From positions 1-6,260 of the forward strand of contig CALIGR010000131.1 in assembly GCA_938021445.1 (NCBI GenBank): DNA of 6,260 nt. Direction: 5' to 3'. A model generated the notes under the pieces. That model made no database searches. It had not been told where the DNA came from and was given only the letters and a program-made list of their open reading frames with translations. Shown piece by piece: positions 1 through 5,610 of the stretch. The translations under genes were made by a program, and so were the position numbers. Source of the DNA: an uncultured Candidatus Altimarinota bacterium (GTDB taxonomy: Bacteria > Patescibacteriota > Gracilibacteria > UBA4473). Within the stretch, counting starts at the first letter, position 1. Each line of letters begins with the position of its first letter.

Positions 1-71
1 TTATGGTACATAAGCCGTATGGGGGAACGATCTGGAAAGATTTTCCGTAAGAAATCTAGCATCTTATCCAT
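1..71 (-). CDS. N-terminal fragment of a leftward gene, possibly Mur ligase family (partial)
   Basis: Read on the minus strand from an ATG at 71-69, the frame is open for 23 codons to the window edge. The peptide is amphipathic and basic: MDKMLDFLRKIF, then PDRSPIRLMYH. From memory, a start of this kind (short helix, then a proline/arginine-rich turn and an R-L-x-YH motif) is found in Mur ligase-like proteins of small-genome bacteria, just before the GFP..K segment and the GTNGKT ATP loop; those enzymes add amino acids to UDP-MurNAc precursors in the cytoplasm. The ATP loop would lie outside the window, so function is a guess from the leader only. A second ATG at 62-60 could be the real start. 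No clear Shine-Dalgarno sequence precedes either one. The gene is divergent from der. Short open stretches on the plus strand over the same bases look less protein-like. Confidence 0.42.
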   Translation of the reverse strand, partial: MDKMLDFLRKIFPDRSPIRLMYH

Positions 72-137
72 TATCTTGAAATAGTCGTGACAAGCAAGGC
101 TTTACTTTACCCTGAAACTTTCTACGGTGACGAACGT
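72..137. promoter_or_regulatory. Divergent intergenic region upstream of der and the left-edge gene
   Basis: These 66 nt separate the minus-strand start at 71 from the der start at 138. On the plus strand, TTGAAA at 76-81 is a good -35-like hexamer, but its best partner is TTTACT at 101-106 (4 of 6 matches) at a long 19-nt spacing. On the minus strand I find TTGTCA (93-88) with no -10 element at a suitable distance. Both genes must be transcribed from or through here, but neither promoter can be fixed by eye. GGTGA at 126-130, 7 nt before the der ATG, is a plausible ribosome binding site and decides that start. Confidence 0.3.
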
Positions 138-1598
138 ATGCAGACACTTCCCATCATCGCTATTATTGGTCGTCCGAATGTGGGGAAATCTACGCTTTTT
201 AATTCGTTTTTAGGTGAGCGTCGATCGATCGTCTCAGATATCGCGGGAACGACTCGCGACAGTTTGATGGAGAAAGTGACGGATCTTGGTCACTCCCCTT
301 ACTGGCTAGTTGATACGGCGGGGCTGACTGATTTTGGTGATAATAATCTTGAAAATGAGATTCAGCGCCAAGCGGAAATCTCACTTGAAAATGCAGAGGT
401 GATTTTGTGGGTAATTGATGGAAAAGTCGAACTCACGCAGGATGACTATGATATTGCGGATAAGCTTCGACGAAGCCGGAAACCTATCATTTTTCTGGCT
501 AACAAGATAGATGACGGGAGTGAAACAGCCGTTGTAGAATATGCCTCTCTCGGGTTTGGAGTGCCAGAAATAATTTCAGCTAAAAATAACTTTGGTTTTT
601 GGGATTTGACTGAAAAAATTCAGAAAGTTTTAATTGAAAACAAACTCAACATCGAGCCAAAATCAGAAAGTGATGAAGACGAGGAAGAAGATGATGGAGT
701 TATAAAAGTAGCCCTTGTTGGGCGACCAAATGTGGGGAAAAGCTCACTCTGTAACCAAGTTCTTGGGCACGAACGAAGTGTCGTTTCCGAAGTTGCTGGG
801 ACGACCCGCGACTCAATTGATACCGAATTTATAGATGAAGAAACGGGACAGGAGTATTTGCTCATTGATACGGCGGGAGTGCGTAAGCGAGGGAAAATCG
901 GGAAAGAAATGGAATACTGGAGCTATGTCCGAACCAATCAGTCGATAGAAAGAGCTGATGTGTGTGTGCTGCTTATTGATGCGCTAGATGGGGTAACTCA
1001 CCAAGATTTAGTTTTAGCCGGGAAAATCGCAGAAGCGGGGAAAGGTGTCATCATCGGGGTGAATAAGTTTGATCTCGTCCGAGAAAAATCAACCGGAGAA
1101 ATAGAGAAAGAAACGGATGAACGAGAGCTGGATGAAGTAAAAATGTGGGACGAAGATATCAGCAAAATTCGAGACAGATATTTGGGCTACCTACACCAAA
1201 AAATACCATTTTTGCCATGGGCGCCAGTTCACTTTTTCTCGGCGAAAACCGGGAAAGGAGTCCAGGATATTTTTGAGTCGATAAAGGGAATTGCCGAAGA
1301 ACGGAAAAAACGAGTTCCAACTCGAGAACTAAACCTCTTTTTGCCAGACGTTATCTTCGGACATGTCGCACCGAGCAGAGGGACAAAGCTGGGGAAAATA
1401 AAGTATCTCTCACAAGTGGATACCAATCCTCCAAAGTTTATCTTCTTTGTGAATAACACCGAGGCCTTTCACTTCTCTTACCGGCGATATTTGGAAAACA
1501 AGATTAGAGATAAGTATGGATTTATGGGAACGCCAATCATTGTTGAGCTTCGGGATAACATGCAAAACTGGCGAGGGAAGATGAAAGAAGAAAACTAA
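138..1598 (+). CDS. der: Ribosome assembly GTPase Der (EngA)
   Basis: Der binds the pre-50S ribosomal subunit and uses GTP hydrolysis to drive its late maturation. The 486-residue protein has the diagnostic tandem GTPase layout. Domain 1 has GRPNVGKS at 11-18, AGTTRD at 36-41, DTAG at 59-62, NKID at 122-125 and SAK at 147-149. An acidic linker (about 176-186) follows. Domain 2 has GRPNVGKS at 195-202, GTTRD at 221-225, DTAG at 244-247, NKFD at 309-312 and SAK at 368-370. The C-terminal KH-like domain spans about 395-486. ATG 138 is chosen because it puts the P-loop at residue 11, as in typical Der, and has GGTGA 7 nt upstream; a GTG at 87 would add 17 unconserved residues. Odd points are a charged insertion of roughly 20 residues between NKFD and SAK in domain 2, and the very acidic linker. 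The peroxiredoxin gene follows after 16 nt, suggesting cotranscription. Identity is secure. Confidence 0.97.
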   Translation: MQTLPIIAIIGRPNVGKSTLFNSFLGERRSIVSDIAGTTRDSLMEKVTDLGHSPYWLVDTAGLTDFGDNNLENEIQRQAEISLENAEVILWVIDGKVELTQDDYDIADKLRRSRKPIIFLANKIDDGSETAVVEYASLGFGVPEIISAKNNFGFWDLTEKIQKVLIENKLNIEPKSESDEDEEEDDGVIKVALVGRPNVGKSSLCNQVLGHERSVVSEVAGTTRDSIDTEFIDEETGQEYLLIDTAGVRKRGKIGKEMEYWSYVRTNQSIERADVCVLLIDALDGVTHQDLVLAGKIAEAGKGVIIGVNKFDLVREKSTGEIEKETDERELDEVKMWDEDISKIRDRYLGYLHQKIPFLPWAPVHFFSAKTGKGVQDIFESIKGIAEERKKRVPTRELNLFLPDVIFGHVAPSRGTKLGKIKYLSQVDTNPPKFIFFVNNTEAFHFSYRRYLENKIRDKYGFMGTPIIVELRDNMQNWRGKMKEEN

Positions 1599-1614
1599 GT
1601 GAGCCTGACTTTTT

Positions 1615-2058
1615 ATGAAACTTCCCAAATTTTCACTTACAGCTACAGACGGAAACACTTATACAGAGCAAGATTGGGCTGATAAGAAAATAGTGCTGTA
1701 TCTTTATCCCAAAGATATGACGCCTGGCTGCACGCTTGAGTCGCAGGCTTTTAGAGATGCAGAAGGTGATTTTAAGAAACTAGACTTTCAAATTTTTGGT
1801 CTCTCAAAAGATGATCTTAATTCTCATGCAAAGTTTTGTGAAAAAGAATCACTCAATTTTCCACTGCTTTCAGATGTAAGTGGAAATTTTGTAGAAGCGC
1901 TTGGCAGCTGGGGTGAGAAATCTATGTATGGGAAAAAATACATGGGAATCGATCGATCTACTTTTGTTATTGTAAATGGTGAGATCGCCAAAGAATATCG
2001 GAAAGTAAAAGCGAAAGGCCACGCGGAAGAAGTATTGGCTTTTTGTGAGGCTATTTAA
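1615..2058 (+). CDS. bcp: PrxQ/Bcp-family peroxiredoxin, apparently 1-Cys type
   Basis: This thiol peroxidase of the AhpC/TSA superfamily reduces hydrogen peroxide and organic or lipid hydroperoxides in the cytoplasm, normally using thioredoxin. The 147-residue length is typical of Bcp. The active-site motif YPKDMTPGCT (31-40) gives peroxidatic Cys39 with Thr36 and Pro32 of the PxxxTxxC signature; the catalytic arginine is Arg114 in GIDRSTFVI. FPLLSD (82-87) is another family hallmark. The resolving cysteine that many Bcp proteins carry five residues after the peroxidatic one is absent: position 44 is Gln. Other cysteines are Cys75 and Cys144, so resolution may use one of these or an external thiol. 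The gene starts 16 nt after der with no strong Shine-Dalgarno sequence, so it may be coupled to der. Its stop is one nucleotide from the stop of the convergent DUF389 gene. Family assignment is firm; the 1-Cys mechanism is inference. Confidence 0.95.
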   Translation: MKLPKFSLTATDGNTYTEQDWADKKIVLYLYPKDMTPGCTLESQAFRDAEGDFKKLDFQIFGLSKDDLNSHAKFCEKESLNFPLLSDVSGNFVEALGSWGEKSMYGKKYMGIDRSTFVIVNGEIAKEYRKVKAKGHAEEVLAFCEAI

Positions 2059-2080
2059 ATTATTCTTCCTCATTTTTTTT
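2045..2080 (+). terminator. Possible intrinsic terminator of the der-bcp transcript
   Basis: TGAGG at 2046-2050 pairs perfectly with CCTCA at 2068-2072, extendable by one G-T pair, and eight T residues follow at 2073-2080. The loop is long (17 nt, AT-rich) and the stem short, so this would be a weak terminator. It begins inside the last codons of the peroxiredoxin gene and its T-tract lies in the antisense of the DUF389 3' end, as expected when two convergent genes leave no spacer. No equivalent T-tract is seen for the minus-strand transcript. Confidence 0.35.
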
Positions 2081-2797
2081 CACTTCTTCTGCGATTTCAC
2101 GACGGTGACTCGTAAAGCCGAGGAGCATAAAGGCCGACAAAGCGCCGAAAATGATAGAGAAGAGATTGACGCTAAAGGTAATTGCGTACCAGTAGATCTC
2201 ATCATACATGCCCATGGCGATAAGGATTCCGAAAAAACTTACAAAAGGAATAAGCGAAACGGCGATAGCGACGCCGACAAAGTTACTTGCCGTTGTGGCC
2301 TTGAGCCATGAGTAGACTCCCGCAAATCCAGAAATATACGCCGCGAGAAATAAGTAGTTGTCTAGTTGGGCAAATTTTTGTAGAGCGTGGTTGATGACTT
2401 CAGGGCTCAATTCTGTCCCCTGCCAGATAAGAACTTTTACGAGTAGAAAGGCTAAAAAGATAGCAAAGGTTAGGCTTCCGAAAAGGGATTTTAGAGCGTA
2501 CCTAATGAGGCGAAAGTTCATAACGGCTAGACCAGCGGCCAGAGCTAGGACCGGGTTTAAAAGTGGGGCTAGGATCATCGCGGCGATAAGGATCGCCGTG
2601 TCATTGAGCAAAAGTCCGATTGTAGCGAGGGCGCCAGAGAGACCGCACATCACGAAGAAGCTGATTTCAAGGCGAGAGTTGTCCATAAGTTGGTCAACGG
2701 CTTTTACGGAGGCGTGCTCACGCTGCAGCTTTACGTAACGCCACCACTTGGTTTCGTCTTTAGTGTTGATTTCTATTTTTGGTATAGTCAATTTCAT
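2060..2797 (-). CDS. DUF389 (TIGR00341-like) integral membrane protein
   Basis: Function is unknown for this family. The 245-residue protein has a short, charged, cytoplasm-like N-terminus with WWRYVKLQRE, followed by about six predicted membrane segments (roughly 45-65, 67-92, 105-125, 148-165, 172-196, 203-226) and a charged tail ending in EEVKKNEEE. The first two helices carry the family signature: FFVMCGLSGALATIGLLL followed by AILIAAMILAPLLNPVLAL, matching the usual 'SG..AT.GLL.N..A..I.AM..APL..P' pattern. The ATG at 2797 is preferred over an upstream in-frame TTG at 2860, because that TTG falls within the -35 box of a strong promoter match. The gene diverges from the M42 peptidase and converges on the peroxiredoxin with a 1-nt gap. 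Only the transmembrane core is present, with no extra N-terminal ferredoxin-like domain of the kind found in some longer members. Family call is confident; nothing here indicates a substrate. Confidence 0.9.
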   Translation of the reverse strand: MKLTIPKIEINTKDETKWWRYVKLQREHASVKAVDQLMDNSRLEISFFVMCGLSGALATIGLLLNDTAILIAAMILAPLLNPVLALAAGLAVMNFRLIRYALKSLFGSLTFAIFLAFLLVKVLIWQGTELSPEVINHALQKFAQLDNYLFLAAYISGFAGVYSWLKATTASNFVGVAIAVSLIPFVSFFGILIAMGMYDEIYWYAITFSVNLFSIIFGALSAFMLLGFTSHRREIAEEVKKNEEE

Positions 2798-2808
2798 CAA
2801 ACTCAAGG

Positions 2809-2836
2809 TTTTCAAAAAAATCAGTCTCCCTATTAT
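2809..2836 (+). promoter_or_regulatory. Possible promoter for the M42 peptidase / small ORF / purH operon
   Basis: On the plus strand, TTTTCA (2809-2814, 4 of 6) is followed after 16 nt by TATTAT (2831-2836, 5 of 6). The predicted start near 2843 would leave a leader of about 20 nt before the ATG at 2864. The -10 shares its bases with the DUF389 -10 on the other strand (both lie in TATTATA, 2831-2837), so polymerase could not occupy both at once. The match is weaker than that of the DUF389 promoter. Confidence 0.35.
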
Positions 2837-2860
2837 ACACTTGTTTTTAAATTCCCTCAA
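2832..2860 (-). promoter_or_regulatory. Sigma-70-type promoter for the DUF389 gene
   Basis: On the minus strand, TTGAGG (2860-2855, 4 of 6 matches to TTGACA) is followed after 17 nt by a perfect TATAAT (2837-2832). Transcription would start near 2825, giving a leader of about 28 nt before the ATG at 2797. The optimal spacing and exact -10 box make this the best promoter match in the window. It rules against the TTG at 2860 as a start codon. Confidence 0.65.
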
Positions 2861-2863
2861 GAC

Positions 2864-3943
2864 ATGTCTAAAACTAAATCAAAAGCGAAACTTAATTTGG
2901 ATTTATTAAAGCTACTTTCTGAAACTCACGGAGCGCCTGGGTTTGAGGATAACGTGAGAGCGGTGGTGCGAACAGAACTCGAGAAAGTCGTGGACGAAAT
3001 TGAAGTGGATAACATGGGGAACTTAGTCGCGATTAAGCGTGGAACGCTGCCAAAAAATAAGCAGAAAAAAGTCATGCTAGCCGCTCACATGGATGAGATT
3101 GGATTTATGGTGCAGCATATTGATGACAAAGGATTCATCCGGTTTTGTCCGCTCGGAGGGTTTGATCCGAAGACACTTTCTTCTCAGCGAGTCGTTATCC
3201 ATGGAAAAAAAGAGGTGATTGGGGTGATGGGTGGGAAAGCGATCCATTTGATGAAACCGGAGGAACGTAAAAAAGCACCAGAGCTTGGAGATTTCATTAT
3301 TGATACGGGGCTTTCTAAAAAAGAGCTTGATAAGCTCGTCAGTGTTGGGGACTCGATTACGAGACAGCGCGATTTCATCCAGATGGGGGAGTGTGTAAAT
3401 GGGAAGTCACTGGATAACCGAATGCTCGTTTTCTGTCTTATCGAAGTGATGAAACAGCTTAAAAGTGTGCCTTATGATACTTACGCGGTCTTCACGACTC
3501 AGGAAGAAGTGGGCATCCGTGGAGCCAAAGTAGCGGTGCATCGAATCCAGCCAGATTTTGGGATTTGTCTTGATGTCACCTTGGCTAACGATATGCCAGG
3601 AGTTCCTGGACATGAGCAGATTAACCGACTCGGAGAAGGTACTTCTATCGATATCATGAATCGTGTGGTGATTGCCGACACACGAATTGTTAAGTACTTA
3701 AAAGATCAAGCGGACAAAAACAAAATCCCTTACCAGATAGAAGCGATGGACGCGGGGGGAACCGATGCCTGGGCGATGCAACTTTTCACAGAACAGGGAT
3801 GTATCACGGGAGGAATTTCTGTTCCGCTTCGAAACATGCATCAAGAAGTAGAAATGTGTCATCAGACCGATATTCACGCGACTATAGACTTGGTCAGAGT
3901 TTCTTTGGAAAATCTAGATAAAGGGGATTGGAAAATTAAATAA
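2864..3943 (+). CDS. M42-family metallo-aminopeptidase (glutamyl aminopeptidase / FrvX / YsdC-like)
   Basis: This is a cytosolic dinuclear-metal aminopeptidase; relatives form large tetrahedral dodecamers that trim short peptides after proteasome or protease digestion, and some have been annotated as endoglucanases. The 359-residue length is usual. Metal and catalytic motifs are in order: AAHMDEIG (73-80, His75 and Asp77), SLDNR (182-186, bridging Asp184), TTQEEVGIRGA (211-221, Glu214 catalytic and Glu215 metal), CLDVT (235-239, Asp237) and NMHQEVE (324-330, His326). The middle part holds the PDZ-like insertion typical of the family. The start at 2864 is chosen because the upstream in-frame stretch is antisense to DUF389 and unlike peptidases; the lysine-rich MSKTKSKAK leader then precedes a normal 'LL..L....G.PG.E' start. 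No good Shine-Dalgarno sequence is visible. The stop overlaps the next start as TAATG. The exact substrate cannot be told from sequence. Confidence 0.94.
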   Translation: MSKTKSKAKLNLDLLKLLSETHGAPGFEDNVRAVVRTELEKVVDEIEVDNMGNLVAIKRGTLPKNKQKKVMLAAHMDEIGFMVQHIDDKGFIRFCPLGGFDPKTLSSQRVVIHGKKEVIGVMGGKAIHLMKPEERKKAPELGDFIIDTGLSKKELDKLVSVGDSITRQRDFIQMGECVNGKSLDNRMLVFCLIEVMKQLKSVPYDTYAVFTTQEEVGIRGAKVAVHRIQPDFGICLDVTLANDMPGVPGHEQINRLGEGTSIDIMNRVVIADTRIVKYLKDQADKNKIPYQIEAMDAGGTDAWAMQLFTEQGCITGGISVPLRNMHQEVEMCHQTDIHATIDLVRVSLENLDKGDWKIK

Positions 3944-4074
3944 TGTACGAGGAAGAAACGGCTTTGCAGTTCTATAAGCAGATCAAACGCGATGAGCGTA
4001 ATGTGCGAGAAGTTTTGGGGCATTTAGAAGATCTTTACTTACTCGATGAGAGTCGAAAATCACTTAATTCATAA
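3943..4074 (+). CDS. Small hypothetical protein (43 aa), translationally coupled to the M42 peptidase
   Basis: I do not recognise this protein. The ATG shares its first base with the last base of the peptidase stop (TAATG), a classic coupling arrangement, and the frame is open for 43 codons to a TAA at 4072-4074. The peptide begins MYEEETALQFYKQIK and is strongly charged, with no cysteine and no membrane segment. Ile14, Val21 and Leu28 are spaced by seven, with Leu25 and Tyr32 on a similar face, which suggests one long amphipathic helix or a short coiled coil. It fills the whole gap between the peptidase and purH, leaving only 10 nt before the purH ATG. It could be a small partner of either neighbour. 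It could also be an untranslated spacer that is open by chance, though the TAATG junction and coding-like codon use argue against that. Confidence 0.6.
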   Translation: MYEEETALQFYKQIKRDERNVREVLGHLEDLYLLDESRKSLNS

Positions 4075-4084
4075 ATATATTTAC

Positions 4085-5605
4085 ATGAAAACGGCGTTAC
4101 TTTCAGTGTCCGATAAAACAGGCGTGGTTGAGTTTGCAAGCGGCTTAGTTGAGGCCGGTTTTAGAATTTTATCAACCGGTGGTACTTACAAAAAATTGCA
4201 AGAAGCGGGAGTCGAAAACTTGCTGGAAGTGGCTGAATTTACCGGATTTCCAGAGGGGTTAGAAGGTCGGATTAAGACGCTTACACCTGAAATATTTGGT
4301 GGGATTTTAAATCTTAGAAATAACGCAGACCATCAAAATTTTTGTTCGGATAATAAGATTGAAAATATAGATATCGTCTGTGTGAATTTATACCCATTTA
4401 AAAGCACTTATGAGGACGCGAGTAAGAGTTTTGAAGATAAAGTGGAAAACATAGATATTGGGGGGCCTTCTATGATCCGGGCTGCGGCGAAAAACTATGA
4501 ATTTTGTGCGCCGGTGGTCGATCCTTTGGATTATTCAAAAATTGTAGATCAGTACAAAAATACAGGCAATCTTGATCTTGGTTTTAGAAAACAGCTCGCA
4601 ACAAAAGTCTTTGAGATGACGGCTCATTATGACCTCCTTATTGCTAAATTTTGGGCAGAGCAGACTAAAACAACAGAGGAAACAGGTGGGTTGCGGTATG
4701 GAGAAAATCCACACCAAACGGCGGTGGTTTTGAGAGATCCATTTCACTCAGGACCAGACTTAGTTGGAGCTGAGTTGCTCAACGGAAAACCGCTTTCTTA
4801 CAATAACCTAGGAGACAGTTACGGAGCCCTTGAGCTTGCACTTGGTTTTGCGGACTCAGATAAAGCTTTTGCGACAATTATTAAGCACGCGACGCCGTGT
4901 GGAGCCGCCATTGGGGAGAGTATTTCAGCGGCTTTTGAAAGCGCGTATAACGCTGATAAATTGTCGGCTTTTGGAGGCGTCATCGCCCTCAACCAAACTT
5001 GTGATAAAGCGACGGCAGAGATGATCACGAGTTTTTTCAATGAGATTGTTATGGCGCCTGACTTCACCGATGAAGCGGTAGAAATTTTAAAGACTAAAAA
5101 GAATTTGAGAGTTTTGAAAATTCCCGCATTTGAAGCCGGACAGACACGAGATTATGTTTTGAAAAAAGTACGAGGCGGTACGCTGGCACAAGATGCGGAC
5201 ATAGAGCTTCCTGATTTCCCAAACCTTGAAATCCCAACGAATAAAAAACCTTCTGAGTCCGAAATGACTGACTTGGATATTGCCTGGAAACTCGTCAAAA
5301 TTGTGAAATCGAACGCTATCGTCGTCGTAAAAGACGGAGTGATGATCGGGAAAGGTGGTGGACAAACCTCACGAGTCGAAGCGATGGATATCGCGCTTAA
5401 CCACGCTGGTGAAAACGCTAAAGGGGCCGTTATTGCCTCTGATGCATTCTTCCCATTTCCTGATAGTGTCGAGTTGGCTGGGAAATTTGGAATTAGCTCT
5501 ATCATCCAACCAGGAGGCGCTAAAGGTGATGCTGATGTTTTCGCTAAATGTGATGAGCTTGGAATCAGTACGGTCCTGACTGGGATGCGTGGATTTTTGC
5601 ACTAG
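4085..5605 (+). CDS. purH: Bifunctional AICAR formyltransferase / IMP cyclohydrolase
   Basis: PurH catalyses the last two steps of de novo purine synthesis: formyl transfer from 10-formyl-THF to AICAR, then ring closure to IMP, in the cytoplasm. The 506-residue length is typical. The N-terminal MGS-like cyclohydrolase domain (about 1-190) has LLSVSDKTG (5-13), LSTGGT (29-34), FTGFPEGLEGRIKTLTP (52-68), VNLYPF (100-105) and GGPSMIRAAAKN (126-137). The transformylase domain shows LRYGENPHQTA (203-213), the catalytic Lys267-His268 in IIKHATPCGAA, SAFGGVIALN (294-303), KSNAIVV (408-414), GGGQTSRVEA (424-433) and SDAFFPFPDSVELA (452-465), ending TGMRGFLH. Two usually conserved spots differ: TLTP instead of TLHP, and HATPCG instead of HANPCG. 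ATG 4085 is chosen over ATG 4046, which would add 13 unconserved residues overlapping the small gene. No Shine-Dalgarno sequence is evident; the region before the ATG is AT-rich. No other purine gene lies in the window. Confidence 0.96.
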   Translation: MKTALLSVSDKTGVVEFASGLVEAGFRILSTGGTYKKLQEAGVENLLEVAEFTGFPEGLEGRIKTLTPEIFGGILNLRNNADHQNFCSDNKIENIDIVCVNLYPFKSTYEDASKSFEDKVENIDIGGPSMIRAAAKNYEFCAPVVDPLDYSKIVDQYKNTGNLDLGFRKQLATKVFEMTAHYDLLIAKFWAEQTKTTEETGGLRYGENPHQTAVVLRDPFHSGPDLVGAELLNGKPLSYNNLGDSYGALELALGFADSDKAFATIIKHATPCGAAIGESISAAFESAYNADKLSAFGGVIALNQTCDKATAEMITSFFNEIVMAPDFTDEAVEILKTKKNLRVLKIPAFEAGQTRDYVLKKVRGGTLAQDADIELPDFPNLEIPTNKKPSESEMTDLDIAWKLVKIVKSNAIVVVKDGVMIGKGGGQTSRVEAMDIALNHAGENAKGAVIASDAFFPFPDSVELAGKFGISSIIQPGGAKGDADVFAKCDELGISTVLTGMRGFLH

Positions 5606-5610
5606 ACAAA

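Noticed and set aside
1..84. Plus-strand open stretch ending TAG at 82-84, as the tail of an upstream gene
   Set aside because: The peptide is unlike any family tail I know. The minus-strand reading of the same bases has an ATG and a more protein-like N-terminus. Only 27 codons are available, so it is not fully excluded.
87..137. GTG at 87 as the der start, adding 17 residues
   Set aside because: Typical Der proteins begin about ten residues before the first P-loop, and a ribosome binding site (GGTGA) sits 7 nt before ATG 138.
219..232. CGATCGATCG palindrome as an operator or methylation site cluster
   Set aside because: It lies within conserved der codons, with a GATCGATC copy in the peroxiredoxin gene near 1950. 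Two copies in coding sequence do not make a site.
165..740. Near-repeat of the P-loop coding sequence (about 170-190 and 722-742)
   Set aside because: This is explained by the ancient tandem GTPase domains of Der, not a recent DNA repeat.
2358..2738. Plus-strand open frame of 126 codons opposite DUF389
   Set aside because: It is antisense to a clear membrane-protein family, low in complexity and rich in Arg, Ala and Ser, as expected of the complement of hydrophobic codons.
2798..2860. TTG at 2860 as the DUF389 start
   Set aside because: The codon lies in the -35 box of the best promoter match, so it would not be in the mRNA.
2690..2863. N-terminal extension of the M42 peptidase starting at 2690
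   Set aside because: The extension is antisense to the DUF389 N-terminus and its promoter, is rich in aromatic residues, and does not resemble M42 proteins; ATG 2864 gives the usual length.
4046..4084. ATG 4046 as the purH start
   Set aside because: It adds 13 residues not expected in PurH and overlaps the small upstream gene; ATG 4085 starts at the usual KTALLSVSDKTG.
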